This document shows, piece after piece, positions 9,034-17,207 of a stretch of 64,000 nucleotides of DNA. Made by a program: the position numbers and the translations under genes. How positions within the stretch are numbered: the stretch's first letter is position 1; each line of letters opens with the position of its first letter. The notes under the pieces were generated by a model. That model was not told the origin of the DNA, did no database searches, and saw nothing but the letters and a program-made list of their open reading frames with translations. The stretch is from NCBI GenBank assembly GCA_002709295.1, contig PAQL01000012.1, positions 66,936 through 130,935 of the forward strand. The letters run 5' to 3'. This DNA is from Phycisphaerae bacterium (GTDB lineage Bacteria; Planctomycetota; Phycisphaerae; Phycisphaerales; SM1A02).

Positions 9034-9459
9034 TCATGGTCGATGGATCACCGCGGCGACCACGCCCCAGATCCGCACCTCGGTGTCGGGGCCGATCGGA
9101 ATGGGTTCGTACCCCGGATGCTCGGCGGCGAGCACCATGCCCTCCCCTGCGACGGCGAGCCTCTTGACGGTGAACTCGCCGTCGACCACCGCCACCACCA
9201 CCATCCCGACGTCGGCCTCGATCGAACGGTCGACCACGAGCAGATCGCCATCGTGGATGCCCGCACCCTGCATCGAACAGCCCCCCGCCCGGAGGAAGTA
9301 CGTGGCGGCGGGATGGCGGATCAACTCCTCGTTGAGGTCGAGGGACCGCTCGACGTAGTCGTCGGCGGGGGACGGAAATCCGGCCTGGACCCGAGATGCG
9401 AGCAGGGGCCGGGCGATCACCCGGGCCCCGGTGACCGGTCTGGAGACGTCGAGAGGCAT
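9034..9459 (-). CDS. umuD: UmuD, self-cleaving LexA-like subunit of DNA polymerase V
   Basis: This 141-residue S24 family protein shows a cleavage site A26-G27 in QAGFPSPADDYVE, the nucleophile Ser62 in RAGGCSMQGAG and the general base Lys99 in GEFTVKRL, the same spacing as in Escherichia coli UmuD. RecA-stimulated autocleavage would give UmuD', which partners UmuC. The start at 9459 gives the standard 25-26-residue arm. A TAGGAT box sits 6 nt before the ATG and overlaps a direct repeat. It forms an operon with umuC. lexA and recA are not in this window. Confidence 0.94.
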   Translation of the reverse strand: MPLDVSRPVTGARVIARPLLASRVQAGFPSPADDYVERSLDLNEELIRHPAATYFLRAGGCSMQGAGIHDGDLLVVDRSIEADVGMVVVAVVDGEFTVKRLAVAGEGMVLAAEHPGYEPIPIGPDTEVRIWGVVAAVIHRP

Positions 9460-9465
9460 GGTGCG

Positions 9466-9484
9466 ATCCTAACATGCCCCTAAC
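9466..9484 (-). promoter_or_regulatory. Candidate SOS operator and -10 box of umuDC
   Basis: On the minus strand two GTTAG copies lie 11 bp apart, one helical turn (CTAAC at 9469-9473 and 9480-9484 on the plus strand). The proximal copy forms part of TAGGAT (9466-9471), which lies 6 nt before the umuD ATG. The arrangement GTTA-N7-GTTA resembles the direct-repeat type of LexA site (GTTC-N7-GTTC of alphaproteobacteria). Use as a LexA site is inferred. Confidence 0.45.
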
Positions 9485-9553
9485 AGAATCGCCCCCACGA
9501 AATCGTGATGTGGAAAAGTCCGCGGGCCGGCTTCACCCCCCCGGACAGCCTGA

Positions 9554-11212
9554 TCAATCGCCCTCGGCTCCGGCATCGGGATCGGGCTCGGGCTCGGGAC
9601 CGACGATCATCAGATCCTCACGGCCCTGACGTGCCGCCACCACCCCGGCTGCGGTGACATCCGAGTCACCGCAGTACAGACGGGTCAGTCCCGGATGAGC
9701 CGCCAGACGGGCGAGTCCGGCGTCGGTGAGCTTCGTCCCGTACATGTTCAGCCATTCCAGCGACGGCAGGGCCAGCAGGATGTCGACCGCCCCGTCCCCG
9801 AGTTCGGTGTTGTCGAGTCGGAGCCTGGTGATGCGATCGAAGTCTCCGAGCCGAGCGATGCCCGCGTCGGTCAGGCCGCTCCGGGCGAAGTTCGCCCAGA
9901 TCAGGACCGACTGCAATCCATCGAGTCGAGCGAGATCCTCGTCGGAGAAGGGAGGCTTGACCAGGCTGGCGTTCACCTCGAAGTAGGGGTCCGACTGCGA
10001 GATCGGCCCCACCACGACCTTGCGATCGCGGAGCGATGCCACCGCGGACTGGATCAACGCGGCCGAAGGCGGAGACGCGACCGGAGCCGGCGTGACCGCG
10101 TCCGACACCTCGGTCTCCGGTGCCGGAGGGTCCTGCCCGGCCTCTTCGGATGCCGGCCCCGGTACCGAGCCCGCATGGGGAGCGCCGGCGGCGATCCAGT
10201 TTCGAAGGATGTCGATCTGATCCGAGGTCAGGAGATCTCCCTTGGGAGGCATGACGTCCGGATCATCGGCCGGAAGCTCGACACGCTGGACCAGAAGGCT
10301 GTCTTCGGGCTGCCCGGCGATCACGGACCAGAACTCGGGGTCGCCCGCGAAGATCTCCGCGGCCGAATCGAGTCTCAGGCCTCCCTTGACCTTGTCGGGT
10401 CCGTGGCATTCGACGCATCGGGCCTCGAGAATCGGAAGGACGTCCGCGGTGAAGGAGACGGTCTTCACCGATGCATCGTCGACCGGAACCCCTTCGTCCT
10501 CGGGCCCGGGCTTGGCGACCGCTTCGGCGGGTACCGCGGCCTCGTTTCCGTCGGCATCGGTTTTCGTTTCCGGTTCGACGGCAGTCGTGCCATCGGTGGA
10601 GGCGAGCTTCCTCGCCTCGGGCGGGAACAGGACCCTGGTCAGATATCCGTTGCCGTAGACCATCGCGCCGCCGAAGTGGGAACCCACGCCGACCAGCACG
10701 GCGCAGACGATCAGTCCCCACCGATATCCATTGAACGCCTTGACCCTGGATCCATCGCGGCCGACGATCCCCACGAAGAAGACCAGCACCAGTCCCGCCG
10801 CGGCGAGAATTCCAAGCCAGCGGTGGAGAAAGAGCGTGTTGTCGGCCGCCGCCCCCTCGAAGTCCGCGTTCAACCATCCGAACCAGGCCGCCAGACAGGC
10901 GGCGACCGCGGCGAATCCGGTGGCGGTGAATGCGAACGGCGAGGCATCGCGGCGACGCCGGATGATGTTCATCAACTCGACCGCGGCGGCTGCGATCGCG
11001 AGACCGATCGGAAAGTGCACGATCAGCGGGTGAAGTCGACCGAGAAATCGCCACCATCGCTCGTCGGTCGCCGCCTGCTCGCCGAGCAGGAGAGAGAACT
11101 GCGAGGACAGGTCGGGAAGCATCCAGAGTGGGAAGTCGGTCACACGTTGATCTCCGAAGACTCGGTTGGACTCCAGGATACCCGCCGCCATCTCCGGAAT
11201 GGCCCCCTCCAT
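9554..11212 (-). CDS. Membrane protein: DUF2231-like, cytochrome-c-like domain, leucine-rich repeats
   Basis: This protein of about 552 residues has three parts. Residues about 35-210 are a DUF2231-like membrane region beginning RFLGRLHPLIVHFPIGLA with four or five helices. Residues about 260-370 are a planctomycete-type c-haem domain with the binding motif CVECHGPDKVKGGLRLD. Residues about 410-530 are leucine-rich repeats (GLTDAGIARLGD, KLTDAGLARLAA). An acidic linker separates the parts. It is probably an inner-membrane redox protein with a periplasmic haem. The start is uncertain: ATGs at 11191, 11212 and 11269 are possible. 11212 has GGAGAT about 10 nt upstream and avoids the divergent gene. 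Confidence 0.75.
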   Translation of the reverse strand: MEGAIPEMAAGILESNRVFGDQRVTDFPLWMLPDLSSQFSLLLGEQAATDERWWRFLGRLHPLIVHFPIGLAIAAAAVELMNIIRRRRDASPFAFTATGFAAVAACLAAWFGWLNADFEGAAADNTLFLHRWLGILAAAGLVLVFFVGIVGRDGSRVKAFNGYRWGLIVCAVLVGVGSHFGGAMVYGNGYLTRVLFPPEARKLASTDGTTAVEPETKTDADGNEAAVPAEAVAKPGPEDEGVPVDDASVKTVSFTADVLPILEARCVECHGPDKVKGGLRLDSAAEIFAGDPEFWSVIAGQPEDSLLVQRVELPADDPDVMPPKGDLLTSDQIDILRNWIAAGAPHAGSVPGPASEEAGQDPPAPETEVSDAVTPAPVASPPSAALIQSAVASLRDRKVVVGPISQSDPYFEVNASLVKPPFSDEDLARLDGLQSVLIWANFARSGLTDAGIARLGDFDRITRLRLDNTELGDGAVDILLALPSLEWLNMYGTKLTDAGLARLAAHPGLTRLYCGDSDVTAAGVVAARQGREDLMIVGPEPEPDPDAGAEGD

Positions 11213-11461
11213 CCCGGATTGGGGATCTCCAGGACCGGGGCCTGCGGATGACGGGGCCCCCGGAAGCATCGGTCCGGAGGCCCCACCGAGGGGGTAAGAG
11301 CATCCCCGGCCGCGGATGCGACCCGATCTGGGGGTTCGTTTTGAGGGTTCATGAGGGTGGGACTCGACAAGACCGCCGAAGATGCCGACGATCTCTGAAG
11401 GATCGAGGTCACGGCCACCGATGCCGGAACCACCTCCAGGCAAGGATTGGAACCGCCCTGC

Positions 11462-12463
11462 ATGAAGTACGTCGTTCGAAGCGTCGATGGAGACGAGTAC
11501 GGCCCCTTCTCTCGAGAGGAGCTGCAGAACCTCGTGCGCGAGGATCGGCTCGGCCCGGGCGACTTCATCCGACGAGAGACGGGCCGGACCTGGAGCCCGT
11601 TCGAGAAGATCCCCGGCCTCGGTGACAACGTAGAACTCCTCGCCGGCGAGCCACCGGCCGAGAGCCCGAGAAAGGCTCCCACGCGACCGACGGTCGGTGC
11701 GGAAGTCGTCGCGAACGGCAGGCCGGAGACACCTGCCCTCGAAGCCGCGACCACGAAGGATGCGGAGGAGTCCACATCGGGGGGCCCGCTCGCACCCGAA
11801 CCCGAGACGGTCCCGGCCGGCGATCGGGGAACCGCCTCCGCTGGGCCGAATCCGTTTCTCGCCCATGGCCTCCCCATCACCCTGGACGTGGACGAGGAGG
11901 TCCACTTCGTCGCGGGACAGTCGTTCCTCGATGCGTTCCGGGAATCCATCTTCAATGCGGTGCTGGGTCACCGGGCCACCATGATCTGCACCAGCCGACG
12001 GGTGGTGGTGGTTCGACCGTCATCGCTTCGGGCCTCGATGCAGATCGCATGGATCGACGCCACCGGAATGGCCGCGATCGAACGCAGACGAAACCTCTTC
12101 CGGATGGTCGTCGGCGTCGTCCTCCTCTTCTACGCGATCTCCTCCCTGGCCGGAGGCATGCTCAGCGGTTTCGCCGCCGGCCTCGCGGGCGGATCGGGGA
12201 TCGACGGCTCCATCCTGTCCATGGCCAGCAGCGCGGGACTGATCATCGCTTCCGTGGCCGGCCTGCTCGGACTGCTGGCCATCCTGACCGCCAGTCGACG
12301 GGCGATGGTGGTGAGCTGCTCCGGATCCGAGGTTCTCTTCTGCTGCATGGCGATGGGACCATGGCATCTGGCCCAGATCGACGCAGCACGACAGTCGCTT
12401 TCGAGCGACGCGCCGTCATCGAAGGGTCGGATCGCCCCGCCCACGACGTTCGAGGGCGGATGA
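11462..12463 (+). CDS. GYF_2 domain membrane protein, function unknown
   Basis: This 333-residue protein begins with a GYF_2 module (about 1-50: YVVRSVDGDEYGPFSREEL, TWSPFEKI), followed by about 70 disordered Pro/Glu/Thr-rich residues. A globular part follows with TMICTSRRVVVVRP, which resembles the bPH-like domains that sit near membranes, then two hydrophobic segments (about 217-240 and 255-280). ATG 11462 begins the GYF domain directly. It ends 6 nt before the convergent gene at 12470. It shares the GYF module, but nothing else, with the protein at 5787-6518. Confidence 0.6.
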   Translation: MKYVVRSVDGDEYGPFSREELQNLVREDRLGPGDFIRRETGRTWSPFEKIPGLGDNVELLAGEPPAESPRKAPTRPTVGAEVVANGRPETPALEAATTKDAEESTSGGPLAPEPETVPAGDRGTASAGPNPFLAHGLPITLDVDEEVHFVAGQSFLDAFRESIFNAVLGHRATMICTSRRVVVVRPSSLRASMQIAWIDATGMAAIERRRNLFRMVVGVVLLFYAISSLAGGMLSGFAAGLAGGSGIDGSILSMASSAGLIIASVAGLLGLLAILTASRRAMVVSCSGSEVLFCCMAMGPWHLAQIDAARQSLSSDAPSSKGRIAPPTTFEGG

Positions 12464-12469
12464 GACCGA

Positions 12470-13831
12470 TCAGAGTTCGCCGTGCTCGTCGAGACCCATC
12501 CCGTCGAGCGGGTCGGTGCTGGAGTCCTCGATGCGATCCTGTTCGAGGATCTCCGAGCCCGTGAGCCTCCAGCCCCCGTCGGTGAGTGCCACCGACCAGT
12601 CCGCGAGGTACTCGTTGACCCGGGTGTGAGCGTGCCCCCAGTGGCTGACCACGCCCTCGACCTGCCACCGACAGCGGACGTTGAAGGCCGGCATGGCACC
12701 GGACTCGCCCCCGTCCACCACTCCCGATTCGCCCACCTCGATCTCGATCGGTCGAACGTCGGATATCCGAGCGACGGCACCCCCCTCCTCCTGCATCACG
12801 AGACTGCGGAAGATCGTGCGATACAGGTCGTCGAGGAAGGCTCCGTCCACGCTCCTCGAGAGGGCGTCGTAGATGTCCTCCTCCTCGATGAAGTCGAAGG
12901 CCCGGTACACGTTCGCATGCAGAGGCTTGAAGATCTCCTCCGCCTCGGCTCGATCCGGAGGCTGGAGACCACCCCCCATCGTCATCATGCCCACCTTGTG
13001 GATCAGGGCGAGGACTCCACCGACGATCAACGGTCCCTCGATCAGGGAGGCGACGGCGATGGGAACGCCGGATCCGGTCGATCTCGAGAGGAGGATGCCG
13101 ACCAGGATCACGATCCCCCCGATCACGAAGAGAGCGATCGCCAGGACCGGAACCTCGGTCCCCAGGTCCGTGACCGGAGAGGGAACGACCAGCAGTCGTG
13201 ATTCCACGTCGGCGCCGGTGGCGTGCCAGGTGTGCCCCCGCTCGATCGTGTTGAAGGTCACCGGAGTCCGGATGCCCTCGGCGTCGAGTTCCGCGGCGAT
13301 CACCAGCGGCGGCGGATCCTCGGGATCCACGAGGATGTTGGGAGGAAAGGTCGACCACTCGAACGAGACCTGCGAGGGTGGAGGCGACGACACCGCATAG
13401 ACCAGTTCGAAACGGATCTTGCGGAGCCCACGCTCCCCGGACACCGGGAAGAGCGGCAGCAGTCGAAGATCGGGATCGTTGATCTGAAGCTTCTCGAGAG
13501 TCGGCTCGACGACCGTTCCGTCGATCGAGACCGGATGCGCGCTGCTGAAGAACGACTCCAGTGCCGGCCGGAGATCCACCCACTCGACAGTGGAGACCCG
13601 CTCGCTGGTCTCGCGGGGGAAATCGATCATCTCGTCGAGAAAGACGAGGTTCATCTCCAGCCGTACCCGGACCTCCTCGTCGGTGATGATGAGCCGCACG
13701 TCGACGTGCGGACCGTCCTGCGGATGGAGGCTCCCCCTCGAGGAGACCGCCTCCGCCGACGAGATCGGGGCGATTCCGACCAGCAGGAGCATGGCCAGTG
13801 CGAACGCCGACATGAGCCGTGGAGAAGGCAT
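12470..13831 (-). CDS. Uncharacterised exported membrane protein
   Basis: I do not recognise this 453-residue protein. It has a signal peptide (MPSPRLMSAFALAMLLLVG, cleavage near residue 26), a beta-rich extracytoplasmic part (about 30-225), two hydrophobic helices (about 230-250 and 262-280) with a short glycine- and methionine-rich loop after them (KVGMMTMGGG), and a C-terminal globular domain with FDFIEEEDIYDALSRSVDG and WQVEGVVSHWGHAHTRVNEY. The last part looks like a small alpha/beta domain of unknown role. It is convergent with the GYF gene. A TAGACT box lies 6 nt before the ATG, without a Shine-Dalgarno. Confidence 0.6.
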   Translation of the reverse strand: MPSPRLMSAFALAMLLLVGIAPISSAEAVSSRGSLHPQDGPHVDVRLIITDEEVRVRLEMNLVFLDEMIDFPRETSERVSTVEWVDLRPALESFFSSAHPVSIDGTVVEPTLEKLQINDPDLRLLPLFPVSGERGLRKIRFELVYAVSSPPPSQVSFEWSTFPPNILVDPEDPPPLVIAAELDAEGIRTPVTFNTIERGHTWHATGADVESRLLVVPSPVTDLGTEVPVLAIALFVIGGIVILVGILLSRSTGSGVPIAVASLIEGPLIVGGVLALIHKVGMMTMGGGLQPPDRAEAEEIFKPLHANVYRAFDFIEEEDIYDALSRSVDGAFLDDLYRTIFRSLVMQEEGGAVARISDVRPIEIEVGESGVVDGGESGAMPAFNVRCRWQVEGVVSHWGHAHTRVNEYLADWSVALTDGGWRLTGSEILEQDRIEDSSTDPLDGMGLDEHGEL

Positions 13832-13837
13832 CGGGGG

Positions 13838-13843
13838 AGTCTA
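13838..13843 (-). promoter_or_regulatory. -10-like box next to the start of the 12470-13831 gene
   Basis: TAGACT on the minus strand ends 6 nt before the ATG at 13831, as at several other genes here. Confidence 0.4.
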
Positions 13844-14003
13844 CGTCCCCTGAACCGTTGAAATGTCCGACTGAAGGGGGTTCTGGTGCGTTCCAGGGCT
13901 TGTTTCAGCAGCGGAAGATCGGCTCGGGACCTATGCTCTTGAGTCGCTCCGGGGAGAGACAGCCGCTCTTCCCCCTTCGCACCCAGAAAAGAAAGTACTG
14001 ACC

Positions 14004-15902
14004 GTGACCCGATCCACCATTCGCTGCTTCATCGCTTCGACCCTCGTCACACTCGGATCAGCGGCCACCGTCACCGCAGCCGCGGAGGACGGCGACCTGA
14101 TCCGCGAGGCCATGAACGAGGCTCCGATCGCGGAGCGAGTCTTCAACGAACACATCACCGTCCTGTCCAGCCCCTGGATGGAAGGCCGGCTTCCCGGCAC
14201 CAAGGGCATGGAGTACGCGAGGGACTACGTGATCTACTGGTTCGACCAGGCAGGTCTCGAGCCCGGATGGGTCGACCCGGCGACCGGCGAACGATCGTGG
14301 AAGCAGCCCTTCCCCCTCGGAAGCGAGAACATCTTCACCGACCAGGTCGCCAGCGTCAGTGGCGCCGGCGAGGACCTCGAACTCGAACTCGGAGAGGAGT
14401 TCGAGCTGACCGGACTTGGTGGCGACGGCGTGGTCGAGGGCGAGATGGTGTTCGTGGGCTACTCCATCGACGACGGCCCCGACGACTACCAGTCGTTCCC
14501 CGAGGACCTCGACCTCGAGGGTCGCATCGCCGTGATGCTGCGATTCGAGCCGATGAACGAAGAGGGCGGCAGCCAGTGGACCGAGCGGGCTCGACGATGG
14601 TCGCGGAAGTCGACCTTCGCCAGCAAGTTCGGCGCCGTGGCCGATCGCAATCCCGCGGCGGTGATCCTGATCAACACTCCCGGAGCGGACGACGACCGGG
14701 TCGGCACCCTGATGAAGAACACCTCGCAGGTGATCGACGACGTGCCGGTGGTGATGCTGACCCCCGAGGCGGGTCGCAGACTGATCGCGGCCACGGACAC
14801 CGAGGGCCGGTCCATCGACGATCTGCGTCGCATGGCCGACGAGGGCACGACGATCGTCGATCTCAAGGGAACCGCCAGGGTGGGCGGACGTGTCGAGAAG
14901 AAGACGCAGTACGCCGAGAACGTCCTCGGGCTGCTTCCCGGCAAGGGGGACCTCGCCGACGAGGTCGTCATCATCGGCGGCCACCTCGATCACCTCGGCA
15001 TGGGTGATTTCGGCTCCCGAAGAGGATCCGGCAACCTGCACCCCGGCGCCGATGACAACGCCTCCGGGGCCGCCGCCCTGATGATGCTCGGCGAGAGCCT
15101 CAGGAAGGCCTACGACGAACTGCCCGAGGGAGCCTCGGCCCGCAGCGTCCTCCTCGCCGCGTTCGACGCCGAGGAGAGCGGACTCAACGGATCCAGGTAC
15201 TACGTCGACAATCCCACCTTCGACCTCGACGACATCCAGCTGATGATCAACTTCGACATGATCGGCCGGGTGACCAACGACAGGCTGAGCGTCTCCGGCG
15301 TCGACTCCGCCAATGGCATGTCGGAGTGGGTGCAGCCCATGTTCGACGCCTCCGGCCTCGAGGTCGTGACCAACTCACGCGGCGGCGGCGGCAGCGATCA
15401 CGCTTCGTTCCTTCGTCGCGGGATTCCGGTCCTCTTCGCGATCTGCGCCGATTTCCACGACGACTACCACACTCCTGACGACACTCCCGACAAGATCTAC
15501 CGGACCGCCGGCGTCAAGACCGTCGACCTCTTCCACGAGATCGCCCTCGGAGCCTCCACTCGTTCGGACAAGTTCGAGTTCGCGAACGAGGAGACCGGTG
15601 CGAGCCGACGCCAGGGCCCCGCCCGACCGAGGGCACTCAAGGTCCGACTCGGACTCCGGACCCGGGAGCTCCCGGACGGAGCGGGACTGCGGGTCATGAA
15701 CGTGACCGAGGATTCGACCGCCGACGTGGCGGGCATCCAGGTCGATGACGTGATCAAGAAGTGGGCGAAGATCCCGCTGAAGTCGCGTGCGGACCTCGTC
15801 GGTCGACTCGCCGAACTCGATCCCGGTGACGAGGTCCAGGTCGTGATCGAGCGTGACGGCGAGGAACAGGTGATGTTCCTGAAGATGAAGGCCGCTCCCT
15901 GA
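14004..15902 (+). CDS. Secreted M28 family aminopeptidase with C-terminal PDZ domain
   Basis: This 632-residue protein has a signal peptide (1 to about 27), a PA-like insert (about 95-260) and an M28 zinc-peptidase domain (about 300-530). Metal-binding motifs are GGHLDHLG (His327), HPGADDNASGAAAL, FDAEESGLNGSRYY (catalytic Glu and ligand), NFDMIGR and the late His in YHTPDDTPDKI. A PDZ domain closes the protein (about 555-630: VMNVTEDSTADVAGIQVDDVI). It removes N-terminal residues from peptides outside the cytoplasm. The GTG start gives the signal peptide directly. A strong hairpin follows the stop. Confidence 0.9.
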   Translation: MTRSTIRCFIASTLVTLGSAATVTAAAEDGDLIREAMNEAPIAERVFNEHITVLSSPWMEGRLPGTKGMEYARDYVIYWFDQAGLEPGWVDPATGERSWKQPFPLGSENIFTDQVASVSGAGEDLELELGEEFELTGLGGDGVVEGEMVFVGYSIDDGPDDYQSFPEDLDLEGRIAVMLRFEPMNEEGGSQWTERARRWSRKSTFASKFGAVADRNPAAVILINTPGADDDRVGTLMKNTSQVIDDVPVVMLTPEAGRRLIAATDTEGRSIDDLRRMADEGTTIVDLKGTARVGGRVEKKTQYAENVLGLLPGKGDLADEVVIIGGHLDHLGMGDFGSRRGSGNLHPGADDNASGAAALMMLGESLRKAYDELPEGASARSVLLAAFDAEESGLNGSRYYVDNPTFDLDDIQLMINFDMIGRVTNDRLSVSGVDSANGMSEWVQPMFDASGLEVVTNSRGGGGSDHASFLRRGIPVLFAICADFHDDYHTPDDTPDKIYRTAGVKTVDLFHEIALGASTRSDKFEFANEETGASRRQGPARPRALKVRLGLRTRELPDGAGLRVMNVTEDSTADVAGIQVDDVIKKWAKIPLKSRADLVGRLAELDPGDEVQVVIERDGEEQVMFLKMKAAP

Positions 15903-15926
15903 TCGACCCCTTCGGCATCGAACGTG

Positions 15927-15956
15927 ACGGCCCGCGATCCGAGGATCGCGGGCCGT
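15927..15956. terminator. Bidirectional terminator between the M28 peptidase gene and dinB
   Basis: A perfect 14-bp inverted repeat (ACGGCCCGCGATCC / GGATCGCGGGCCGT) around a 2-nt centre lies between the two convergent genes. Confidence 0.75.
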
Positions 15957-15977
15957 CCTGATTCCCGGGGCCCCGGA

Positions 15978-17183
15978 TCAATCGGCCTCGCGTTCACCAC
16001 CCTCGCTCCGGCCCTTCGCGGCCCCGGGAGGGAACGCGGAGGCGGTTCGAGAGATCGCATCCCCACCGAAACGGGCCCGGATCTCATCAGTGGCCTCGTC
16101 GAGTCGCCTCCTGCGGACATCCTCCCCGTCGGACCGGGCGAAGAGCGACTCCCCCGTCTCCTCGAAGCGATCGACCGAGATCCCGATCAGACGGACGGGC
16201 CGGAACGGCCACTCCCGGAACAGCTCGCGAGCGGTGCTCCAGATCAGATCCGTGCGATCGGTCGATTCGACGAGGGTTCGAGAGCGGGTGTTGGTGACGA
16301 ACTCCCCGTCCCGCACCTTGATGGTGACGCATCGTGCCTGTCGACCGTGTCTGCGCAGCCGGGTGGCGACCCGCTCGACGTGCCGAAGCAGCACCGCCTC
16401 CACCTCCTCGGCGGAGGAGAGATCCACCCCGAAGGTCTGCTCGTGGCCGATGGACTTCGCGATCCGGTCGCAGACCACGGGGCGATCATCCCTGCCGTGG
16501 GCGAGATCGTGAAAACGGGCCGCCGACTCCCCGAGCGATCGTGACAAGGACTCCGGACTCCGGCGCTGAAGATCACCGAAGGTTCGAATGCCTCGGGCCT
16601 CGCACCGGGCGGCGGTCCTCGGACCGATGCCCCACATCCGGGTGATCGGCAGAGGGGCAAGTCGTTCCGAGAGTCCCTCGCGTTCGATCACGACCAGTCC
16701 ATCGGGCTTCTCGAGATCCGAGGCGATCTTCGCGACGAACTTGCTGGGCGCGACACCGACGCTCGCGGTCAGGCCCAGCTCCTCCCTGATCCTGTTGCGA
16801 AGAAGAATCGCGATCGTCCGCCCGTCTCCCAGCAGGCGAAGGCTGCCGGTGACGTCGACGAACGCCTCGTCCACGGACAGCGGCTCGACCAGCGGCGAAG
16901 CCGTCTCGAGGATCTCCATGATCCGTCGGCTGTCCGCCTCGTAACGACCGAAGGAAGGCGACACCACGATCGCGTCGGGGCACTGCCGGAGAGCCTGCGT
17001 CATCGGCATCGCGGATCGGCAGCCGAATCGGCGGGCCTCGTAGCTCGCCGCCGCGACCACGCCGCGCCCCCCCCGGCCACCGACCAGCACCGGACGACCG
17101 CGGAGCGCCGGATCGTCACGCTGCTCCACGGATGCGAAGAACGCATCCATGTCGAGGTGCAGGATGGTCCTTGACGTCTTCAT
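15978..17183 (-). CDS. dinB: DNA polymerase IV (Y family)
   Basis: This 401-residue translesion polymerase begins with ILHLDMDAFFASVEQRDD (metal-binding Asp) and has PLSVDEAFVDVTG, which holds the second catalytic pair. The helix-hairpin-helix thumb (TRMWGIGPRTAARCEARGI) and little finger (IGHEQTFGVDL) follow. Length is normal but it lacks an obvious beta-clamp peptide at the extreme C-terminus; the tail is Arg/Glu-rich. It starts only 24 nt downstream of the ABC substrate-binding gene on the same strand with no visible promoter or terminator, so it may be read from that operon. It is the second Y-family polymerase in 10 kb. Confidence 0.94.
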   Translation of the reverse strand: MKTSRTILHLDMDAFFASVEQRDDPALRGRPVLVGGRGGRGVVAAASYEARRFGCRSAMPMTQALRQCPDAIVVSPSFGRYEADSRRIMEILETASPLVEPLSVDEAFVDVTGSLRLLGDGRTIAILLRNRIREELGLTASVGVAPSKFVAKIASDLEKPDGLVVIEREGLSERLAPLPITRMWGIGPRTAARCEARGIRTFGDLQRRSPESLSRSLGESAARFHDLAHGRDDRPVVCDRIAKSIGHEQTFGVDLSSAEEVEAVLLRHVERVATRLRRHGRQARCVTIKVRDGEFVTNTRSRTLVESTDRTDLIWSTARELFREWPFRPVRLIGISVDRFEETGESLFARSDGEDVRRRRLDEATDEIRARFGGDAISRTASAFPPGAAKGRSEGGEREAD

Positions 17184-17207
17184 TCGAGATCACGTCGTTT
17201 CGAAGGG

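Noticed and set aside
7596..9500. Integrated element at tRNA-Arg carrying umuDC
   Set aside because: No integrase and no repeated tRNA 3' end were found within the window, and base composition looks unchanged.
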